This document shows, in pieces, positions 61,292 through 64,000 of a DNA stretch of 64,000 bases (position 1 is the stretch's first letter; every line of letters begins with the position of its first letter). The stretch is from Mycolicibacterium parafortuitum (GTDB lineage: Bacteria > Actinomycetota > Actinomycetes > Mycobacteriales > Mycobacteriaceae): positions 3,162,001 through 3,226,000 of the forward strand of contig NZ_AP022598.1 in the NCBI RefSeq assembly GCF_010725485.1. The letters run 5' to 3'. The position numbers and the translations under genes were made by a program. The notes under the pieces are model-generated. The model saw nothing but the letters and a program-made list of their open reading frames with translations. It did no database searches and was not told the origin of the DNA.

Positions 61292-63010
61292 CTACTTGCG
61301 ATCGATGCGAGCATATGCCGGTGGCGTTCTCGGAGCGGCCAATTCACGCAACGCGCCCAGGAACAGTTCGTCCATCCGGATGCTCAGGTCGCAGAGGGAG
61401 GCACCGGCGGCATAGCTGGCCGAACCGAAGACCCGCTCGAGTGCGTCCGCGTCGGTGGCGGCGCCGATCGACAGGCACAGGCACCCCACCCCGTCGGCGC
61501 GCAGTTCCTCCAGCGCTTTCCGTGCATCGGCCTCGGCGTAGCGGCCTTCGTAACCGTCGTCGTAGGGATGTCCGTCGGAGAGCACGAGCAGCAACCGGTT
61601 CGGGGTGCCCGCCTGAGCCTTCAAGATCTCGCCTGCACCACGCACCGCCGCACCGAGGCGGGTGTAGTTCGCCGGCCGGAGTTGGGTCAGCCGGGCCCGG
61701 CTGATCGCGCCGAAACGTTGCTCGAAGGCCTTGATCGCCGGCAGATGCACGGCGCCGCGGCCCTTGGATCGGAACGCGTACACCGCGACCCGGTCCCCGA
61801 GATCCTCCAGCGTGGCCGCGATGGTCGCCGCGGCGCGCCGCTGATGTTCGTGTACCGCCAGGCCCTGCGGGTCGGCGTCGGTGGCCGACCCGGACGCGTC
61901 GAGCAGAATCAGGACACCCAGGTTGCGGGCGACCTTGCGGTGTTCGGTGTACACCTGCTCCGGCGGCGAGAATCCCGACCTCAGGTCGATGGTCAGGTCG
62001 ACCAGCGCCTCGATGTCGAGATCGTCACCGTCGGCCCTGCGCCGCAACACCTTCGGGCCGAGACCCACCCGGGAGAGCCGGTGCCGGAGCACGTTGTCGG
62101 GCGCGACCGCCGCGGCCGACACATCGGCCGCGGCGGTGAACGGATAGTCGATAACCCGGCACCACTCGGGGCGGTACCGCTGCGAGAACACGTCCCACTC
62201 CGGGTACAGCGCCCCGCCGACGCCGACGGCGGCACCGGGGTTGGCGTCGTCGGTGAACTGGATCCGGGTGGGCAACGGGCGTGCGCCGGGCCCGGCCGCT
62301 CGGCCGTGCCGGGCGGCCTCGACGTGAAGTTCGGCGCCGCCCGGGCTGTTCGCCGACGCTCCCGGGGAGCTCCCGAGCAGTTTGCGGAGGAAGTCGCCCA
62401 CGGCCTGCGAGTTGAACAGCGGGTTGTCGAAGAGCTTGAGGATCTTGCTCTCCTCCGGCGGGCCGTCCCCGTCGTCTGGGTCGTCGTCTTCTGCTGCAGC
62501 GGAGTCGATCTCGAAGCTCAGATCGTGCTCCGATGCCTTTGAGCCTGCGGAGGCGGGAGGCGGCGCGACGCGAGCGGGTTTGAGTACCCCGAACCACGAC
62601 GGGGCCTCCGCCACCCGGGTGCGGCTGCGAGCCAGCTCGAGGGACTCGGCAGCCGACGTGGTTTCCGGTGCGCCCCACGTGGATAACGCGGCGGCGAGCG
62701 GAAGCCGGGTCGCTACGTCGGCGAGCACCCGGCGACCCTCGATCGCCAGGTAGCGCCGCGACCACGAGGCCCGGGCCCGCAGCGGGCGGATCGTCAAGGG
62801 ATCGAGACTGCCCGCGCCCAGCAGTGCGCTCTGCACCAGGACCTCGCGGCGCCGCTCGTCGTGCGCGGCGCCGTGTGAGACATAGACGACGCGGCCGTCG
62901 GTGTAGGCGGGCTCCCCTGCGGGGGCCTCGGCGATGTCGACCGCGTATCCGGCGAGATGACCGGCAAGCAGCAGGAGATGTTGTGGCGCAGCGGGTTCTG
63001 AGGTGGTCAC
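61292..63010 (-). CDS. VWA-domain protein (NorD/CbbO-like activator)
   Basis: The 572-residue protein has a C-terminal von Willebrand A domain with MIDAS DASGSATD and a later LSDGHPYDDGY, and a large N-terminal region with an acidic Asp/Glu linker (about EDDDPDDGDGPPEES). With MoxR/NorQ ATPases such proteins form chaperones that insert metal into or remodel enzymes (NO reductase, Rubisco, CO dehydrogenase). GTG 63010 overlaps the ATPase stop (GTGA). The in-frame extension beyond 63010 is Arg-rich shadow sequence. Confidence 0.85.
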   Translation of the reverse strand: MTTSEPAAPQHLLLLAGHLAGYAVDIAEAPAGEPAYTDGRVVYVSHGAAHDERRREVLVQSALLGAGSLDPLTIRPLRARASWSRRYLAIEGRRVLADVATRLPLAAALSTWGAPETTSAAESLELARSRTRVAEAPSWFGVLKPARVAPPPASAGSKASEHDLSFEIDSAAAEDDDPDDGDGPPEESKILKLFDNPLFNSQAVGDFLRKLLGSSPGASANSPGGAELHVEAARHGRAAGPGARPLPTRIQFTDDANPGAAVGVGGALYPEWDVFSQRYRPEWCRVIDYPFTAAADVSAAAVAPDNVLRHRLSRVGLGPKVLRRRADGDDLDIEALVDLTIDLRSGFSPPEQVYTEHRKVARNLGVLILLDASGSATDADPQGLAVHEHQRRAAATIAATLEDLGDRVAVYAFRSKGRGAVHLPAIKAFEQRFGAISRARLTQLRPANYTRLGAAVRGAGEILKAQAGTPNRLLLVLSDGHPYDDGYEGRYAEADARKALEELRADGVGCLCLSIGAATDADALERVFGSASYAAGASLCDLSIRMDELFLGALRELAAPRTPPAYARIDRK

Positions 63011-63822
63011 GGCCGGGGGAGGAGCGCGTCGACCAGTTCGCCGAGGGCGCGGATGATGTCGTGGTCGTCGGTGAGGGCCTCGACGACGGCGGACTGCACC
63101 GCTCGGCGCAGGCTCAACCCCTCGGCGACGAGCCCGCCGGCCAGGATGAGCATCCGGGTGGACGACGCCTCCCGCAGCGGTGACCCGTCGATGTTGCGGA
63201 TCGCATCTCCGATCGTGACGAGGGTGCGGGCGGTGTCGACGTCCACCCCGGCTTCGTGGGCGACGATTTCGGTCTCCACCGCCGGCGGCGGGAAGCCGAG
63301 CTCGATGGCGATGAATCGCTGACGGGTGGATTCCTTGATGCTCTTGAGCACACTCTGATAACCGGGGTTGTACGAGATGACCAGCTGAAAACCGTGCGCG
63401 GCCTTCAGGGTGGCGCCGAGCCGGTCGATCGGCAGTTCGCGGCGGTGATCGGCGAGCGGGTGGATCACCACGGTGGTGTCCTGGCGCGCCTCGACGATTT
63501 CGTCGAGGTAACAGATGCCGCCGGTGCGCACGGCCCGCGTCAACGGACCGTCCACCCACACCGTCTCGCCGCCCTTGAGTAGGAACCTGCCGACCAGGTC
63601 GGCCGACGTCATATCCTCGTGACCGGCGACGGTGATCAGCTCTCGGCCCAGTTCGTGGGCCATCGCCTCGACGAATCTGGTCTTACCGCAACCGGTCGGA
63701 CCCTTCAGCAGCACCGGCGACCCCCGCCGCGCCGCCGCGCGGAACACCTCTGCCTCGTCGCCCACCGGGCGGTAGAACGGGACCGGCGCCGAGCTCTCGA
63801 TCATGGTGACGCCGTTTGTCAT
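63007..63822 (-). CDS. MoxR/NorQ/CbbQ-type AAA+ ATPase
   Basis: The 271-residue AAA+ ATPase has Walker A GPTGCGKT (residues 41-48), Walker B ICYLDE (about 103-108), GRFLLKGGETVWVDGPL and a sensor-1 Asn in VISYNPGYQS. It is the CbbQ/NorQ type, which works with a VWA partner, here the coupled downstream gene, to activate a metalloenzyme. Its ATG overlaps the stop of the gene cut by the window edge (ATGA). Confidence 0.9.
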   Translation of the reverse strand: MTNGVTMIESSAPVPFYRPVGDEAEVFRAAARRGSPVLLKGPTGCGKTRFVEAMAHELGRELITVAGHEDMTSADLVGRFLLKGGETVWVDGPLTRAVRTGGICYLDEIVEARQDTTVVIHPLADHRRELPIDRLGATLKAAHGFQLVISYNPGYQSVLKSIKESTRQRFIAIELGFPPPAVETEIVAHEAGVDVDTARTLVTIGDAIRNIDGSPLREASSTRMLILAGGLVAEGLSLRRAVQSAVVEALTDDHDIIRALGELVDALLPRP

Positions 63823-64000
63823 TCACTCGCTCCGCTCGTGCGGGATGACCGCGGGCATCTCGACGCCCTCAGGCAGCACGAAGTTGCCGTGGACATCGAC
63901 GTACCCGGAGTGTCTGGTCGGGATCGGCAGATCGGGATGGGGACACGGCCGGTCGGTGCCGTCACCGCAGAGACCGGAGGTGAAGTAGGACCGCTTTTGC
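63819..64000 (-). CDS. C-terminal fragment of an unidentified gene (cut by window edge)
   Basis: An open frame enters from the right edge and ends with TGA at 63821-63819, overlapping the ATPase ATG by 4 bp. The roughly 60 visible residues include SYFTSGLCGDGTDRPCPHPD, then HSGYVDVHGNF and EGVEMPAVIPHERSE, with two Cys and three His residues in a Pro-rich tail. Coupling to the MoxR/VWA genes makes it a candidate for the metalloenzyme they activate, or a third accessory. I do not recognise it. Confidence 0.6.
   Translation of the reverse strand, partial: KSGPTSPPVSAVTAPTGRVPIPICRSRPDTPGTSMSTATSCCLRASRCPRSSRTSGASE

Noticed and set aside
1..64000. tRNA, rRNA, CRISPR array or riboswitch
   Set aside because: No cloverleaf with CCA-type end, no rRNA-like conserved sequence, no regularly spaced direct repeats and no recognisable riboswitch core was seen on reading the gaps.

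Overview
This is a GC-rich, gene-dense actinobacterial window with the signature of a free-living, catabolically versatile Mycobacterium/Mycolicibacterium. Supporting signs are many FadE-type acyl-CoA dehydrogenases, a mycofactocin-coupled SDR, a WS/DGAT acyltransferase next to a FadD and a PlsC-like protein, a 13E12/DUF222 HNH gene under an SOS box, frequent GTG starts and 4-bp start/stop overlaps. I see no rRNA, tRNA, CRISPR array, transposase or prophage. Almost everything is catabolism of CoA esters, aromatics or alicyclics and its regulation.

Layout: (i) 1-2.3 kb, a two-subunit acyl-CoA dehydrogenase (the first gene is cut by the window edge) plus an enoyl-CoA hydratase. (ii) 2.4-8.9 kb, an exported P450-like lipoprotein, an SDR with a 22-codon leader peptide, a MeaB-type GTPase, TetR, a KSTD-like flavoprotein and IclR. 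(iii) 9.1-29.7 kb, a co-directional block of 18 enzyme genes plus an internal TetR, mostly with overlapping or nearly abutting ends. It holds an mhpC/mhpA/mhpB-like meta-cleavage core, a second KSTD-like flavoprotein, a luciferase-like monooxygenase with an FMN reductase, SDRs, a cyclase-family protein, ferredoxin plus P450, a TIM-barrel amidohydrolase, two M24 pita-bread proteins, an enoyl-CoA hydratase, a double-domain CoA transferase and a final SDR. It is read as one pathway that activates, aromatises or hydroxylates, ring-cleaves and then beta-oxidises a cyclic substrate. (iv) 29.8-31.3 kb, the DUF222/HNH gene.

(v) 31.4-36.4 kb, lipid genes: epimerase, PlsC-like, FadD, WS/DGAT. (vi) 36.5-41.6 kb, a P450 / mycofactocin-SDR / APH-like kinase operon, a TetR gene and an enoyl-CoA hydratase. 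(vii) 41.7-54.7 kb, two divergent operons. Leftward are a CMD/AhpD-like protein, a Rieske oxygenase, a 109-aa unknown, an amidohydrolase, a SnoaL-like protein and two acyl-CoA dehydrogenases. Rightward are an amidohydrolase, acyl-CoA dehydrogenase, CoA transferase, enoyl-CoA hydratase, thiolase and acyl-CoA dehydrogenase. (viii) 54.9-60 kb, TetR plus an unknown gene, and a leftward operon of TetR, an ACAD10/11-like dehydrogenase, an APH-like kinase and a quinone oxidoreductase. (ix) 60.1-64 kb, a small membrane protein and a leftward operon of a truncated unknown, a MoxR/NorQ ATPase, a VWA protein and an LLM oxidoreductase.

The most striking shared signal is a palindrome of the form GAGAAT-N3-ATTCTC, found only in intergenic regions before several of these transcription units. 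The perfect copy lies just upstream of the TetR gene at 39880-40599, which makes that protein the best candidate for the regulon's repressor. No intergenic gap exceeds about 300 bases; the larger ones hold the operators, hairpins and repeats listed here. Functions are inferred from reading translations and motifs; no database search was run.
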